From: Neobacillus muris
Lineage (GTDB): Bacteria > Bacillota > Bacilli > Bacillales > Cytobacillaceae
Reading direction: 5' to 3'
Assembly (NCBI RefSeq): GCF_943193175.1
Contig: NZ_CALPDF010000006.1
Location: 124,001-188,000, forward strand
DNA length: 64,000 bases
The translations under genes and the position numbers were made by a program. The notes under the pieces were generated by a model. That model worked only from the letters and a program-made list of their open reading frames with translations, ran no database searches and was not told the DNA's origin. Each line of letters opens with the position of its first letter. Position 1 is the stretch's first letter. Below, piece by piece: positions 34,173-43,016 of this stretch.

Positions 34173-35972
34173 ATGTTTGAACTTTTGGTCACGATGATTG
34201 AGCGCTTGGGGATCTTGGTGACGATTGCATTCATCTTGACACGCCTGAAATTTTTCCGAGATATGATCTATCAGGAGCAATTAAGGCGTAAACAGCAATT
34301 TACTGCAATTATGTTTTTTGGCTTTTTTGGAATAATCGGCACATACAGTGGATTAACCCTTAACCCTGACACTTTGCAAATCAATCGCTGGACCTCTGGG
34401 CTGACATCTGATGAAGCAATTGCCAATTCCCGTGTAATCGGTGTAGTGTTAGCTGGGCTCCTAGGAGGTTACAAAGTTGGCTTAGGCGCTGGATTGATAG
34501 CCGGCCTGCATCGATTTACACTTGGTGGTTTTACTTCACTATCATGCGGTCTGGCCACTATCCTCTCAGGAATCCTGTCCGCTCTTTTTTATCGAAAAAA
34601 TAAGCATGTTAAACTCGAGTCTGCCTTTCTAATCGGGGCCCTTGCCGAAACCATCCAGATGATGATTATTTTGCTTCTATCCCGCCCTTTTGAAAAAGCA
34701 TTATCATTAGTTGAAATCATCGGACTCCCGATGATATTGGCCAACGGTCTAGGAAGTGCTTTATTTTTGCTAATCATACGAAACGTCATTAACGAAGAGG
34801 AAAAAGCCGGGGCCATCCAGGCCCAAAAGATACTATTAATTATAAAAAAAACACTTCCTCACCTAAGAAACGGTTTAAATGCCGAATCGGCACATGCCGT
34901 CAGCGATATCATCCATAAAGAAATTAATACAAGCGCAGTTGCCATAACAAACTTGACCGAAATATTGGCACATGTCGGGCTCGGTGATGACCATCATCGT
35001 GCCAACAGTCCAATTCAGACCCATGCCACTTGGGAAGCTATTCAAAAAGGGGGACTTGTAACTGCCAATCACGATTCGATTCATTGCCAGGTGAATGGCT
35101 GCCAACTGGCTGCTGCAGTCATTGCCCCTTTAAAGCAACGAGGAAAAACCATTGGGACGTTAAAATTTTATTTTCAAACAGAAAAGGAAATTACCCCTGT
35201 CATCATAGAACTGATTTCAGGACTTAGCTCCCTTCTGAGCAATCAGCTTGAAATTGCACAGTCGGACCAGGCTTATCAGCTGGCAAAAGAAGCGGAGATC
35301 AAAGCGCTTCAAGCCCAAATTAGCCCTCATTTCCTTTTCAATACACTAAATACCATACTTTCACTTATTCGCCTTAATCCGGCTAAAGCCAGAAAATTGC
35401 TAGTCTATCTTTCGCATTTTCTTCGGCAAAATCTTTCTGTCACGACTCAAAACCTAACAACACTGGAGCAGGAGCTTAACCATGTGAAGGCGTATCTAGC
35501 AATAGAAGAAGCCAGGTTTGAAAATAAACTTAAAGTGATTTATGAGATTGAAGAGCCTACTCTGCTGCAAAGTATCCCTCCGCTCACGCTTCAGCCGATT
35601 GTCGAGAATTCGATTAAACACGGCATCAAGGACAAACAAAGTTTCTGCATCGTCAAAATCATCATTTCTGCCCATAACGGTTCCACCAGCGTAACAGTGC
35701 GCGACAATGGCAACGGAATGAGCCCGGAGCGGATGAAGCAGGTTTGTAAAGTGCCTCTCGATTCCCCGAGTGGAACAGGGTTGGCCCTCTATAATGTAAA
35801 CCGCAGGCTGACAGGCGTGTATGGTGAGGAAGCTTCGCTTAAAATAAAAAGTGAACTGGGGGTTGGAACGGAAATTTCCTTTTCCATCCCTTACGCGGAG
35901 GTTGAACAAAAATGGAGCCAAACATCCGAACACTCATCGTCGATGATGAACCGTACAGCAGGGATGAGTTAA
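34173..35972 (+). CDS. LytS-like sensor histidine kinase
   Basis: A 599-residue sensor. The N-terminal 200 residues form a 5TM-LYT sensor domain, followed by a GAF domain (about 240-370), a His-kinase box (ISPHFLFNTLNTILSLI) and a GHKL ATPase domain (ENSIKHGI, DNGNGM, GTGLALYNVN). ATG 34173 lies about 10 nt after GAGGGAG. It overlaps the response-regulator gene by 61 bp. B. subtilis LytS and E. coli BtsS of this type respond to extracellular pyruvate, and the next genes include a CstA-type transporter. Confidence 0.92.
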   Translation: MFELLVTMIERLGILVTIAFILTRLKFFRDMIYQEQLRRKQQFTAIMFFGFFGIIGTYSGLTLNPDTLQINRWTSGLTSDEAIANSRVIGVVLAGLLGGYKVGLGAGLIAGLHRFTLGGFTSLSCGLATILSGILSALFYRKNKHVKLESAFLIGALAETIQMMIILLLSRPFEKALSLVEIIGLPMILANGLGSALFLLIIRNVINEEEKAGAIQAQKILLIIKKTLPHLRNGLNAESAHAVSDIIHKEINTSAVAITNLTEILAHVGLGDDHHRANSPIQTHATWEAIQKGGLVTANHDSIHCQVNGCQLAAAVIAPLKQRGKTIGTLKFYFQTEKEITPVIIELISGLSSLLSNQLEIAQSDQAYQLAKEAEIKALQAQISPHFLFNTLNTILSLIRLNPAKARKLLVYLSHFLRQNLSVTTQNLTTLEQELNHVKAYLAIEEARFENKLKVIYEIEEPTLLQSIPPLTLQPIVENSIKHGIKDKQSFCIVKIIISAHNGSTSVTVRDNGNGMSPERMKQVCKVPLDSPSGTGLALYNVNRRLTGVYGEEASLKIKSELGVGTEISFSIPYAEVEQKWSQTSEHSSSMMNRTAGMS

Positions 35973-36643
35973 AGCATTTACTAAGAGCTTTCCCATTTAT
36001 CCAGATTGTCGATGAAGCAGAAACAGGAGAGGCTGCAATTGTGAAAGCGCTGCATCTCCAACCTGATGTAGTCTTTCTGGATATAGAAATGCCGAGAATA
36101 AATGGTATGGAAGCAGCGAAAGCTTTCTCGGAATTAAAGAAAGTTCCCTTAGTCGTTTTTACCACTGCCTATCCTCAATTTGCGGTGGAGGCCTTCCGCT
36201 TTAATGCAATTGATTACCTATTGAAGCCCTATGATGAAGAGCAGCTGCAAGATACCATTCATCGGATTGAAAAAAAATTCTCTTCCTTATTTGATCCTGA
36301 AAACGAAAGGCCTGCAGGAAAATTGGCAGTGGAATCAGATCGGGAAATCTATTATCTAGAGCCTAAAGATATCTTCTATATCGTAAGAGATGATAAGCTC
36401 ACAAAACTAATCACAAAAACAGGTGAATATGAAACCAAAACACCACTAAAGGATTTAGAAAGCAGATTGACAGGCTACGGGTTTTTTCGCATCCATAAAA
36501 GCTTTCTCGTAAACTTGGAATATGTTACGCGGCTGACACCATGGTTCAATGGTGCATACCAGCTGCAGATTCAGGGAAGAAAAGAAATGCTTTCTGTCAG
36601 CCGAAATTATGTCAAAGCATTGAGAACGCGTCTGGAGATATAA
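35912..36643 (+). CDS. LytTR-family response regulator
   Basis: A 243-residue protein: a receiver domain with phospho-acceptor Asp57 (VFLDIEMPRINGM) and a C-terminal LytTR DNA-binding domain (about 135-243, with IHKSFLVNLEYV). GGAGGTTG precedes ATG 35912 inside the kinase gene. It should be phosphorylated by the overlapping LytS-like kinase and activate a target promoter, most simply that of the CstA-type transporter gene that follows. Confidence 0.94.
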   Translation: MEPNIRTLIVDDEPYSRDELKHLLRAFPFIQIVDEAETGEAAIVKALHLQPDVVFLDIEMPRINGMEAAKAFSELKKVPLVVFTTAYPQFAVEAFRFNAIDYLLKPYDEEQLQDTIHRIEKKFSSLFDPENERPAGKLAVESDREIYYLEPKDIFYIVRDDKLTKLITKTGEYETKTPLKDLESRLTGYGFFRIHKSFLVNLEYVTRLTPWFNGAYQLQIQGRKEMLSVSRNYVKALRTRLEI

Positions 36644-36790
36644 TAATCCTTTATGCATGTTAATATAGAAAAAACACATGATAATCCTTATTTTCTACCT
36701 TTTATTCTCAAACTCTCCATGCAGCCATCGATGTTATTTATACTATTTGATGTAACCGCATTCATATTCTTAATAAAAGGGGGAGAGAAA

Positions 36791-38242
36791 TTGTATACTT
36801 TTTTAGGTGGAATTGTCCTATTAATCGTTGCTTACTTTACTTATGGGAAGTTTGTGGAAAAAATATTTGGCGTGAAGGAAGAACGCCCTACACCTGCTTA
36901 TGTGAATAACGATGGCGTGGACTATGTGCCAATGAGCACATTTAAGAACTCCTTGATTCAGTTGCTTAACATTGCCGGCACAGGACCTGTTTTTGGTCCA
37001 ATTATGGGTGCCCTTTACGGTCCGGCCGCTTTTATTTGGATTGTCGTTGGCTGTATTTTCGCTGGAGCGGTGCATGACTATTTAACAGGGATGATCTCAA
37101 TCCGTAACAAAGGCGCTCATCTGCCGGAACTGGCCAGCAAATTCTTGGGAAAAATTATGCGCCACGTTGTAAATGCGTTTGCTGTACTCCTGCTATTGTT
37201 AGTAGGAACCGTTTTTGTTTCTACACCAGCGAGCCTTTTGCATGTATTAATGGATGGTAAAGTAGCATTAGGAATTATCATTGCTGCCATTTTTATTTAT
37301 TATATTTTAGCTACGGTGCTTCCGGTTGATAAAATTATTGGACGGCTTTACCCTTACTTTGGCGCCTTGCTAATTATCAGTGCATTAGGTGTTGGAATTG
37401 GTTTAATGGTGAATGGCGCACCAATTCCTGAGCTTTCATTTCATAATTTCCACCCAGATAACGCCCCTATTTTTCCATTAATTTTCTTTACGATTACCTG
37501 TGGGGCACTTTCTGGATTCCATGCTACACAAACGCCGATGATCTCACGAACCACACAGAACGAGCAGCAAGGCCGCAGAATTTTTTACGGCATGATGATA
37601 GCAGAAGGGATTATTGCCATGATTTGGGCCGCTGCTTCAATGAGTTTATTCCATGGATACACAGGATTAAATGAAATATTGGCTGCCGGAGGACCTGGAG
37701 CTGTTGTAAGTGAAGTTTCTACCCAAATGATGGGTGCCATTGGCGGAACACTTGCTGTTCTTGGCGTGGTTGTATTACCGATTACATCCGGAGATACAGC
37801 GTTTCGGAGTGCACGGATGATTATTGCTGAATATCTAAATATTGCTCAAAAGAAATTATCAAACCGGTTGTGGATTTCCTTACCGTTATTCATTATTTCA
37901 GTTGCTCTAACTCAGATTGACTTTAATATTTTATGGAGATATTTTAGTTGGGCCAATCAAGCAACTGCTGTGATTGCCTTGTTTGTCGGGGCAATGTATT
38001 TATATATTGCTAAGAAGAACTATTGGATTTCCTTGATTCCAGGTTCCTTTATGCTAGTAATGGTTATTACTTACATTCTAAATGCACAAATCGGGTTTGG
38101 TTTATCGATGAACACTTCATGGATTGGCGGATTTGTCGGAACTGCTGTGCTGCTTTGGTTATTCTTTAGGGCTGGCAATAAAGCCAGGGCGAATAACCTG
38201 CCGCTTGACGAAGACATTACCGGCTGGAATCGGGTGGCATAA
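36791..38242 (+). CDS. cstA: CstA/BtsT-family transporter (pyruvate or peptide uptake)
   Basis: A 483-residue polytopic protein, the short form of the CstA family. Conserved stretches include NIAGTGPVFGPIMGALYGPAA, GAVHDYLTGMISIR, FHATQTPMISRT and PITSGDTAFRSARM. Family members import pyruvate (BtsT in E. coli) or peptides (CstA). Start is TTG 36791 after GGGGGAGAG. The LytST pair directly upstream on the same strand makes pyruvate-induced control a good hypothesis. Confidence 0.92.
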   Translation: MYTFLGGIVLLIVAYFTYGKFVEKIFGVKEERPTPAYVNNDGVDYVPMSTFKNSLIQLLNIAGTGPVFGPIMGALYGPAAFIWIVVGCIFAGAVHDYLTGMISIRNKGAHLPELASKFLGKIMRHVVNAFAVLLLLLVGTVFVSTPASLLHVLMDGKVALGIIIAAIFIYYILATVLPVDKIIGRLYPYFGALLIISALGVGIGLMVNGAPIPELSFHNFHPDNAPIFPLIFFTITCGALSGFHATQTPMISRTTQNEQQGRRIFYGMMIAEGIIAMIWAAASMSLFHGYTGLNEILAAGGPGAVVSEVSTQMMGAIGGTLAVLGVVVLPITSGDTAFRSARMIIAEYLNIAQKKLSNRLWISLPLFIISVALTQIDFNILWRYFSWANQATAVIALFVGAMYLYIAKKNYWISLIPGSFMLVMVITYILNAQIGFGLSMNTSWIGGFVGTAVLLWLFFRAGNKARANNLPLDEDITGWNRVA

Positions 38243-38391
38243 TGGGCTGCTGCAGTCCTGAATATCGAAAGGTTGTAAAAGAAGAAGAAGAAAGAATCAA
38301 CCAAAAGGGGAAGGACTCACTTCCCCTCTGGGCTAAAATGGGAATAGTCCTTGTCACAGCTGGGGTCATTGTAACTGCTTTTATCCTATAA
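38242..38391 (+). CDS. 49-residue single-pass membrane peptide linked to cstA
   Basis: The ATG overlaps the transporter stop by one base (TAATG). MGCCSPEYRK opens a charged stretch (VVKEEEERIN), then one membrane segment (MGIVLVTAGVIVTAFIL) ends the protein. A perfect terminator begins right after the stop. E. coli cstA/btsT also have a small downstream gene (ybdD/yjiX), but I see no clear sequence similarity. It may be an accessory subunit of the transporter. Confidence 0.75.
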   Translation: MGCCSPEYRKVVKEEEERINQKGKDSLPLWAKMGIVLVTAGVIVTAFIL

Positions 38392-38424
38392 ACAAAGTGC
38401 ACGCAATTTCTGCGTGCACTTTGT
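38392..38424 (+). terminator. Terminator after the cstA unit
   Basis: A perfect 14-bp stem (ACAAAGTGCACGCA and complement) with an ATTTC loop starts at the base after the stop codon. Confidence 0.8.
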
Positions 38425-38654
38425 ATGTTCCCCTTTACATTTTTACTCAATCGCATGTATGAGTGCCAGATTCTAGTTTCTCCTACATATTTAGTAGTAT
38501 CTTGACAAATTGTTTGACGAAATGAAAAAAGCTGTTGAGAATTGAAGATAAATATTTGCAGCAATTCAGCAGGAAATTTCCGATATTTCGAAAAATAGTA
38601 AGGTAGACGCTTACAGATGTCTAAACTAAATGTGAAAGGCGGTATGCAATAAGC

Positions 38655-38834
38655 ATGGAATTATCCCTCCAACAAATTGTAGAAGGTCTTCCTAAAACCT
38701 TGTTAAATGCCTCGGACCGTGATCTTGAAGGATTTCAAAAAATCATCGATGAGACAATCAAATTAAGAGAGGGACATCGGAACCTGCAAAAAATGATCAA
38801 AAACTTCAATACCTCTACAATCCAACGCTCCTAA
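38655..38834 (+). CDS. 59-residue helical protein, unknown function
   Basis: MELSLQQIVEGLPKTLL... has two amphipathic helices joined by ASDRDLEG. ATG 38655 has AAAGGCGG about 13 nt upstream, longer than ideal. A clear terminator follows, which supports expression. It is a one-gene unit downstream of the cstA operon. I recognise no family. Confidence 0.6.
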   Translation: MELSLQQIVEGLPKTLLNASDRDLEGFQKIIDETIKLREGHRNLQKMIKNFNTSTIQRS

Positions 38835-38839
38835 TTCGC

Positions 38840-38873
38840 AAAGGAAGGTGCACCTCACCTTCCTTTCATTTTT
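38840..38873 (+). terminator. Rho-independent terminator
   Basis: AAAGGAAGGTG/CACCTTCCTTT with a CACCT loop is followed by CATTTTTG. Confidence 0.85.
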
Positions 38874-39077
38874 GTCCATGTTGGTAAAAAGGCAGCAATT
38901 CAACCAATCTAATAATCATATTCTCGGGAATGGTTGAGACCTTTATTCTCCCTCTTGAAAAAAATATCATTTCATTTTATCCTTAAAAAGCTTATATTAA
39001 AAAACCAGCATAATTGACATAAAATTCCCATTTTATCAAATATTAATTGTACCTATGGGCTTTAAGGAGAAATTACA

Positions 39078-39782
39078 ATGAAAGAAAAACGGATTGCCAT
39101 TCCCTCTTTACATTCCAATTCGATTTATTTGGGCGGCTTATTGGCCATCGTTGGAGGCTTTCTAGATGCCTATACTTTTATCAGCCGGGACGGAGTCTTT
39201 GCCAATGCCCAAACCGGCAATATGGTCCTGTTTGCCGTTAGGGCAGCAAATGGGGAATGGAAGGGTTCATTGCAGTACATTCCACCCATTGTGGCATTTG
39301 TTTTAGGTGTATTGGTATCAGAAATTGTTAAGATTCCTCATGTAAGGGAAATTGTCTATAGTTACCGGCGTTCGATTTTGATTTTGGAATGCCTTGTTTC
39401 TATTGTGGTGGGTTTTTTGCCAAGCAGTGTCCCCAATATAGTGATCACAGTCTGTATAGCCTTTGTTTCCTCTTTACAAATTTCGACCTTTAATAAAATA
39501 GATAAATGGGGCTACAATTCCACAATGACCACAGGGAACCTGCGAACTGCAACACAAGCTGCCTATTTAGCCTTAAAAGAGCAAAACCCTGATGCGAAGA
39601 AACAATTTAAAGACTTTTTCATTATTATCCTTGCCTTTATATTCGGCGCTTTGTCCGGTACTTTTTCCACCACCTACATAGGAAACACATCCATTTGGAT
39701 TGCTTCTGGAATTTTGGGTATTGCTGTCCTTTTGTACCATCGGGATAAAGGCTATTATCGAAAACCAGCTTCCCTAAAATAA
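39078..39782 (+). CDS. DUF1275 (YoaK-like) membrane protein
   Basis: A 234-residue protein with about six membrane segments. GGFLDAYTFISRDGVFANAQTGN is the DUF1275 signature, and a second conserved stretch is YNSTMTTGNLR. The family is widespread and of unknown function. AAGGAGAAA lies 7 nt before ATG 39078. It stands alone. Confidence 0.88.
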   Translation: MKEKRIAIPSLHSNSIYLGGLLAIVGGFLDAYTFISRDGVFANAQTGNMVLFAVRAANGEWKGSLQYIPPIVAFVLGVLVSEIVKIPHVREIVYSYRRSILILECLVSIVVGFLPSSVPNIVITVCIAFVSSLQISTFNKIDKWGYNSTMTTGNLRTATQAAYLALKEQNPDAKKQFKDFFIIILAFIFGALSGTFSTTYIGNTSIWIASGILGIAVLLYHRDKGYYRKPASLK

Positions 39783-39898
39783 TACGATGATTAAAAAATA
39801 TCCCTTTATACCAAGATGTTTAAAATTTTCGTCATAGTTTGTTCATACTTATCATTTACTATAGGTACTGTTACCGAACACCCCCCTTAATTTTTTTG

Positions 39899-39928
39899 AA
39901 TCCGGACAAGCTTCCGGATTTTTTTTTC
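39899..39928 (+). terminator. Rho-independent terminator
   Basis: AATCCGGA/TCCGGATT with an ACAAGC-type loop is followed by a T7 or longer run, about 115 bp after the DUF1275 gene. Confidence 0.85.
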
Positions 39929-39941
39929 CTAAATTCTATGA

Positions 39942-39982
39942 AAATAACGCAGACCTTGATAAATCAGCGGCCTGCGTTATTT
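39942..39982 (-). terminator. Terminator of catE
   Basis: AAATAACGCAG pairs with CTGCGTTATTT; on the minus strand TTTTC follows. It lies 14 bp past the catE stop. Confidence 0.75.
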
Positions 39983-39996
39983 TTATTATGTTTGGT

Positions 39997-40842
39997 TTAT
40001 ACAACCAAACGGATTTGATTCCCAGCTGGATCATTTGTTAAAAAATAATCGTCCGCTTTTTCAACCGGCCAATTCAATCTGCTTAACTGCTGCAAGACCT
40101 TCTCTCTTTTGGCTTCATCCGGAAAAACAACTGTATACCAGTTGAGACCCACACTGTTTTTAGGAGGAGCCGTTGCACCTTCCCCCTGCCAGGTGTTAAT
40201 GGCAATATGGTGATGGTATCCACCCGTTGATAAAAATACGGCTTGTGGATAGTAGCTGACAATTTGAAAGCCCAGTCCTTTTGTATAAAATTCTTGAGAT
40301 TTTGCTAAATCAGAGACATGAAGATGAATATGTCCCATTACTGTTCCTTTCGGCAATCCATTCCATTCCGCATTGCTTTCTGCCAGAATCCCTTTAGCAT
40401 CTATTTGCAAGGTAGCCATTTCCACTAAACCGCTTTTCCAAGTCCATTCAGATGATGGGCGGTCCCTATATACCTCTATTCCATTTCCATCTGGGTCATT
40501 TAAATACAATGCTTCACTTACATAATGATCACCTGCGCCCAGTGGATATCCCATTTCTACAATATGCCGTAAAAAGACGGATAAATCGTCACGGGAGGGC
40601 AGTAATATCGCAAAATGGTACAATCCAGCTGTCCGCTGGGGCTTGCTGATGACATCATCAGGCTGTTCTAGGGTTAACAGAGCCGATTTGCCATCAGTTG
40701 TTAATACCGTTTTCCGATCTGTTTTTTTTAATACTTTTAAACCAATAACATTCTGATAAAACGACGTAGAGTAGTCGATATCTTTCACCTTGATATTTAC
40801 TTCCCCAATAAATATATTGGGACTTTGATGGAAATTCTCCAT
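39997..40842 (-). CDS. catE: CatE-like catechol 2,3-dioxygenase (two VOC modules)
   Basis: A 281-residue protein with an N-terminal VOC module (about 10-125) and a catalytic C-terminal module (160-280). Metal ligands expected in extradiol dioxygenases are present: His in MGHIHLHVSD, His in GGYHHHIAIN and Glu-equivalent position before the end. B. subtilis CatE opens the catechol ring and is induced by catechol stress. ATG 40842 follows GAAGGGATG; ATG 40851 is too close to that site. It is divergent from an FMN reductase gene across a gap with MhqR-like boxes. Confidence 0.88.
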   Translation of the reverse strand: MENFHQSPNIFIGEVNIKVKDIDYSTSFYQNVIGLKVLKKTDRKTVLTTDGKSALLTLEQPDDVISKPQRTAGLYHFAILLPSRDDLSVFLRHIVEMGYPLGAGDHYVSEALYLNDPDGNGIEVYRDRPSSEWTWKSGLVEMATLQIDAKGILAESNAEWNGLPKGTVMGHIHLHVSDLAKSQEFYTKGLGFQIVSYYPQAVFLSTGGYHHHIAINTWQGEGATAPPKNSVGLNWYTVVFPDEAKREKVLQQLSRLNWPVEKADDYFLTNDPAGNQIRLVV

Positions 40843-40934
40843 ATTTCTCATCCCTTCTTTAAGACGATATTTTTTTATGGCTCATGAAATCACATTTCAG
40901 TCACTTGACATCCTGCTTTCATTATATTACTATT

Positions 40935-40996
40935 TATCTCGAATTAAAAATATTTCTCTTCGAGATATGTTGATTATTAATCTTGAATTGAGAATA
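40935..40996. promoter_or_regulatory. MhqR-like operator cluster
   Basis: Three matches to the B. subtilis MhqR box (TATCTCGAATTCGAGATA) fall in the catE/FMN-reductase gap. The left half is perfect at 40935 (TATCTCGAATT), the right half at 40959-40967 (TTCGAGATA), and a full but mismatched box lies at 40979-40996 (AATCTTGAATTGAGAATA). Confidence 0.6.
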
Positions 40997-41107
40997 TCTT
41001 ATTTCAATAAATCCTAAAAGCAAATATCTTTATAGGTCCATCAGGGGGTACTTCAAATGGGTTTATTCACTAAATTATTTACCCAAACAACAAAGGAGGA
41101 AGAAATA

Positions 41108-41656
41108 ATGACAAATCCAAAATTAAAAATCGGTATTATCTTAGGAAGCACACGCCAAGGCCGGCTAAGTCCCCAAGTAGGCGGATGGGTTAAAGGAATC
41201 GCGGATAGCAGAAACGATGCGGAATATGAAATCGTGGATATCGCTGATTACAATCTTCCACTCTTAGGTACAACAGACGGTACAGAACCAGGAATTGCGA
41301 AGTGGAATGAAAAGCTTGCCAGCTTGGATGGCTTTGTATTTATCGTACAGGAATACAATCACAGCATCACTGGCGCATTAAAGAATGCTATTGATTTTGC
41401 CCGTGAGGCTTGGAACAACAAAGCTGCTGGGATCGTAAGCTATGGTTCAACTGGAGGTGCACGTGCTGCTGAACACTTGCGAGGCATTTGCGGCGAACTA
41501 AAAATTGCCGATGTACGTACACATCCAACTTTATCCTTGTTTACAGATTTTGAAAACTTCTCTGTGTTCAAACCAGCTGAATTGCATAAAGCAAATATAA
41601 ACGCCATGCTTGATGAAGTCATCGCATGGAGCGGAGCTTTAAAAACATTGCGTTAA
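41108..41656 (+). CDS. NADPH-dependent FMN reductase / quinone reductase
   Basis: A 182-residue flavodoxin-like reductase. IGIILGSTRQGRLSPQVGGWV is the FMN phosphate loop, and VQEYNHSITGALKNAIDFA and YGSTGGARAAEHLR are family signatures. Such enzymes reduce quinones, azo dyes or chromate by two electrons. ATG 41108 has the strong site AAAGGAGGA; an in-frame ATG at 41057 with GGGGG upstream gives a 17-residue longer form. Pairing with catE and MhqR-like boxes points to quinone and catechol detoxification. Confidence 0.9.
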   Translation: MTNPKLKIGIILGSTRQGRLSPQVGGWVKGIADSRNDAEYEIVDIADYNLPLLGTTDGTEPGIAKWNEKLASLDGFVFIVQEYNHSITGALKNAIDFAREAWNNKAAGIVSYGSTGGARAAEHLRGICGELKIADVRTHPTLSLFTDFENFSVFKPAELHKANINAMLDEVIAWSGALKTLR

Positions 41657-41662
41657 AAATTT

Positions 41663-41778
41663 GGGGGCTGTCCATTAAGGGGTCTGACTCCACGCCAAGA
41701 TCAATATATAGAACGTATTTTTAAATCCCTCTATATTGCAGTGTGGTGTCTGACCCCTTTGCTTTTGGCCAGCCCTTT
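41663..41778. repeat. Imperfect palindromic intergenic element, copy 2
   Basis: About 115 bp that folds on itself: GGGCTGTCC, AAGGGGTC and CAATATATAGA on the left mirror TCTATATTG, TGACCCCTT and GGCCAGCCC on the right. Its reverse complement matches the element at 10384-10488. It lies between convergent genes and may end both. Confidence 0.75.
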
Positions 41779-41801
41779 CTAAATATGGCAGTCAGATAAA
41801 T

Positions 41802-42656
41802 TTAAGCATTTAGATCATGTATTCCTGGGCTATGTTCATTTGGCATTTCTGGAAGTTCAGGCACTGGGTAGCCTTGCGGCGGAGGTACGACTTGTAGAGT
41901 TCCGCTATTTCTGCTTGGCGACTCTCCTTGAAAAATTTGCCCGATAAGTGTATCATCCAAACGGAAATTAAATTGAGCATTGTGAAAGCCCAATTCAACA
42001 TATTTTCGGCATTCTGGATATTTATTAATGTCATAGTTTGGAACAGGAAAAATTCCCCCCCAATTTACACCAAGAGTCTCCAGCGCTTTGGCAAAGGCGT
42101 TTTGATGTGCATTATCCCGGACAATAAGAAATGCCAGCGTTTCTCTAAAGGTTTTATTTGTACTCATTTCATAAATGCGTGATTTCTGCAGTACCCCTGT
42201 TGATTCTAGGACAACATTATCTAGTAAATCACTGATAAGATTCCCATGGCTGTAAACATAGTTTCCGTTCCAAGGATTTCCATACGCATCCACTGGAAGA
42301 GACGCTTGGGCGCCCATAATATAATGATGCGGGTTGGCATGTTTAATAGCATCCGCCAAGGGTGCTCCTTCTGGTCCCCTTGCCCCGACTGCTTCTTCCC
42401 CTGAACCGTTCAGAAGCTGATTGATGGTGGTCTGCACTAATTCAACATGACTGATTTCTTCCAAGAACACGCCTCGAATCAAGTCGCGGTAGGGTTTAGC
42501 ACTACCACGAAAATTAGAACTCTGAAAGAAAAATTGCATCATGGTCCTCATTTCGCCAAAGCGTCCGCCTAAAGTTTCTTGAAGGACTTTGGCTGCTTCA
42601 GGATCCGGTTTATCCGGAACAATCATGTTAATTAAATCCTCACGGTAAAAGTACAT
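41802..42656 (-). CDS. Manganese catalase
   Basis: A 284-residue ferritin-like di-manganese catalase. Ligand-bearing helices are visible in EEISHVELVQTTINQLL and DNAHQNAFAKALETLG, with Glu/His pairs in the expected order, and a Gly/Pro-rich C-terminal tail (VPPPQGYPVPELPEMP). It decomposes hydrogen peroxide; in spore formers such enzymes, including CotJC relatives, are often placed in the spore coat. A small companion gene lies 21 bp upstream on the same strand. Confidence 0.92.
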   Translation of the reverse strand: MYFYREDLINMIVPDKPDPEAAKVLQETLGGRFGEMRTMMQFFFQSSNFRGSAKPYRDLIRGVFLEEISHVELVQTTINQLLNGSGEEAVGARGPEGAPLADAIKHANPHHYIMGAQASLPVDAYGNPWNGNYVYSHGNLISDLLDNVVLESTGVLQKSRIYEMSTNKTFRETLAFLIVRDNAHQNAFAKALETLGVNWGGIFPVPNYDINKYPECRKYVELGFHNAQFNFRLDDTLIGQIFQGESPSRNSGTLQVVPPPQGYPVPELPEMPNEHSPGIHDLNA

Positions 42657-42677
42657 TTATTTTACCCTCCTAAAGGT

Positions 42678-42863
42678 TTATATCATGGGCTTTCCTGCAT
42701 CAGGGGATAAATTGGGATCCCCCTGCCCGATAATAACTGCACTGTCTGTCTGAATATCATTATCTTCTGTGTCGGCCTTACCATGATTATTATTTGTATA
42801 TCTCATTTTCCCTTTCACTTGTTGGCCAAGCTCTTGCGGCAAACTCTTTTGTTCCCTTTCCAT
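42678..42863 (-). CDS. 61-residue hydrophilic protein upstream of Mn catalase
   Basis: MEREQKSLPQELGQQVKGKM... is rich in Asn, Asp and Gln with no hydrophobic segment. The ATG at 42863 follows GGACGGTG. It is probably co-transcribed with the catalase gene 21 bp downstream. A disordered spore or stress protein is possible; I recognise no family. Confidence 0.7.
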   Translation of the reverse strand: MEREQKSLPQELGQQVKGKMRYTNNNHGKADTEDNDIQTDSAVIIGQGDPNLSPDAGKPMI

Positions 42864-42967
42864 GTTTCACCGTCCTTTTAGGTTTAGTGTTCAATCGGAT
42901 GCAGTCAGCAATGGCTAACTTCCTTTTTAGCATTGCCAAATCAACGTTTGCCAAGCATACAAAAAAT

Positions 42968-42993
42968 AAAAAAAAGCGTGACTCAGTGCACGC
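42968..42993 (-). terminator. Terminator of acetoacetyl-CoA synthetase gene
   Basis: On the minus strand GCGTG...CACGC with an 8-nt loop is followed by T8, about 25 bp after the stop. Confidence 0.75.
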
Positions 42994-43016
42994 ATTTGAT
43001 AATCAAGGATTTGGAT

